Positions 44,615 to 44,795 of a DNA stretch of 44,795 nucleotides are shown here, one piece after another. Source of the DNA: Bacteroidales bacterium (GTDB lineage Bacteria; Bacteroidota; Bacteroidia; Bacteroidales; Muribaculaceae); assembly GCA_022768005.1 (NCBI GenBank), contig JALEMF010000041.1, positions 1-44,795 on the forward strand, read 5' to 3'. The translations under genes were made by a program, and so were the position numbers. The notes under the pieces are model-generated. The model was not told the origin of the DNA, searched no databases, and saw nothing but the letters and a program-made list of their open reading frames with translations. Within the stretch, counting starts at the first letter, position 1; each line of letters begins with the position of its first letter.

Positions 44615-44795
44615 TTACTTCATAAAAGCCTTCTTGACTTCCTTACTGCCGTCATCGTAGATGGTGACAATCAGGTTAAAGCCTTCGTAAGGTTTCTCGC
44701 TAAGACGACCGCTTACATCGTAGTACTCAACCTTTTTGATGGTCTTGCCTACGGCCGGCGTATCAATGCCGGAGATCTCGCCCGAGTCAGCGTCC
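44615..44795 (-). CDS. C-terminal end of a secreted protein with sorting-type domain (partial)
   Basis: The minus strand from the window edge is open to a TAA at 44615-44617 and encodes about 60 residues. KKVEYYDVSGRLSEKP and then VTIYDDGSKEVKKAFMK fit the end of Bacteroidota type IX secretion C-terminal domains (a Y-D-x-x-G-R strand followed by a terminal K-rich strand). The identity of the rest is unknown because it lies outside the window. Codon use is visibly GC-richer than in the neighbours (many AAG, GGC, ACC, ATC codons). Confidence 0.75.
   Translation of the reverse strand, partial: DADSGEISGIDTPAVGKTIKKVEYYDVSGRLSEKPYEGFNLIVTIYDDGSKEVKKAFMK

Noticed and set aside
1..44795. CRISPR array, prophage or complete insertion sequence
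   Set aside because: No regularly spaced direct repeats of 20-50 bases with unique spacers, no phage structural genes and no intact transposase were seen.

Overview
The window is a stretch of an AT-rich Bacteroidales chromosome (phylum Bacteroidota). Three things support this. Promoters have the phylum form TTTG-N19/20-TAnnTTTG. Several families are typical of the order: DUF6377, DUF6242, DUF6089 and DUF4296 proteins, C-terminal secretion-type domains, and a lipoprotein-rich envelope. Gene neighbourhoods such as DUF6089-uppS-bamA-ompH and Nif3-zinc ribbon are also familiar there. I cannot fix the genus from sequence alone; a Muribaculaceae- or Prevotellaceae-like gut species is plausible.

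Layout. 1-1822 (+): 3' end of aspS, a Nif3-like protein and a coiled-coil zinc-ribbon protein, closed by a strong terminator shared with a convergent operon. 1842-3925 (-): acetyltransferase, ZnuA-like and ZnuC-like zinc import parts, with no permease gene. 4066-6625 (+): Lrp/AsnC regulator, inositol-monophosphatase-family enzyme and M64 peptidase. 6770-8794 (+): dnaK behind a near-perfect sigma-54 promoter. 8939-9389: a shrunken IS transposase remnant that still has a promoter. 9816-14522 (-): a large secreted N-acetylmuramoyl-L-alanine amidase with a PD40-repeat partner. 14777-21990 (-): a tightly coupled cluster, ileS - TraR/DksA-like - lspA - DUF4296 lipoprotein - small ORF - DUF6377 membrane regulator. 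22096-31963 (-): outer-membrane biogenesis block with a DUF6242 lipoprotein, DUF6089, uppS, bamA, three ompH/skp paralogues and priA. 32243-36153 (-): rpmH, then a muropeptide-processing pair (dipeptide epimerase and a transglutaminase/SH3/NlpC-P60 fusion). 36370-39324 (+): NlpC/P60 lipoprotein and a two-gene NatAB-like ABC exporter. 39325-40187: an 860-base gene-free stretch holding a compact array of six hairpins. 40188-43103 (-): tig, lptB, udk. 43270-44795 (-): a BspA-like leucine-rich-repeat protein and the 3' end of another secreted protein in a GC-richer segment.

Working together, most of the window is cell-envelope housekeeping. UppS makes the lipid carrier, BamA with OmpH/Skp assembles outer-membrane proteins, LspA matures lipoproteins and LptB drives LPS export. 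Several peptidoglycan hydrolases and an Ala-Glu epimerase process cell-wall peptides.

The best candidates for something undescribed are the hairpin array at 39481-39722, the sigma-54 promoter of dnaK, the self-promoted transposase remnant and the permease-less zinc transporter operon. I saw no CRISPR array, phage, tRNA or rRNA.
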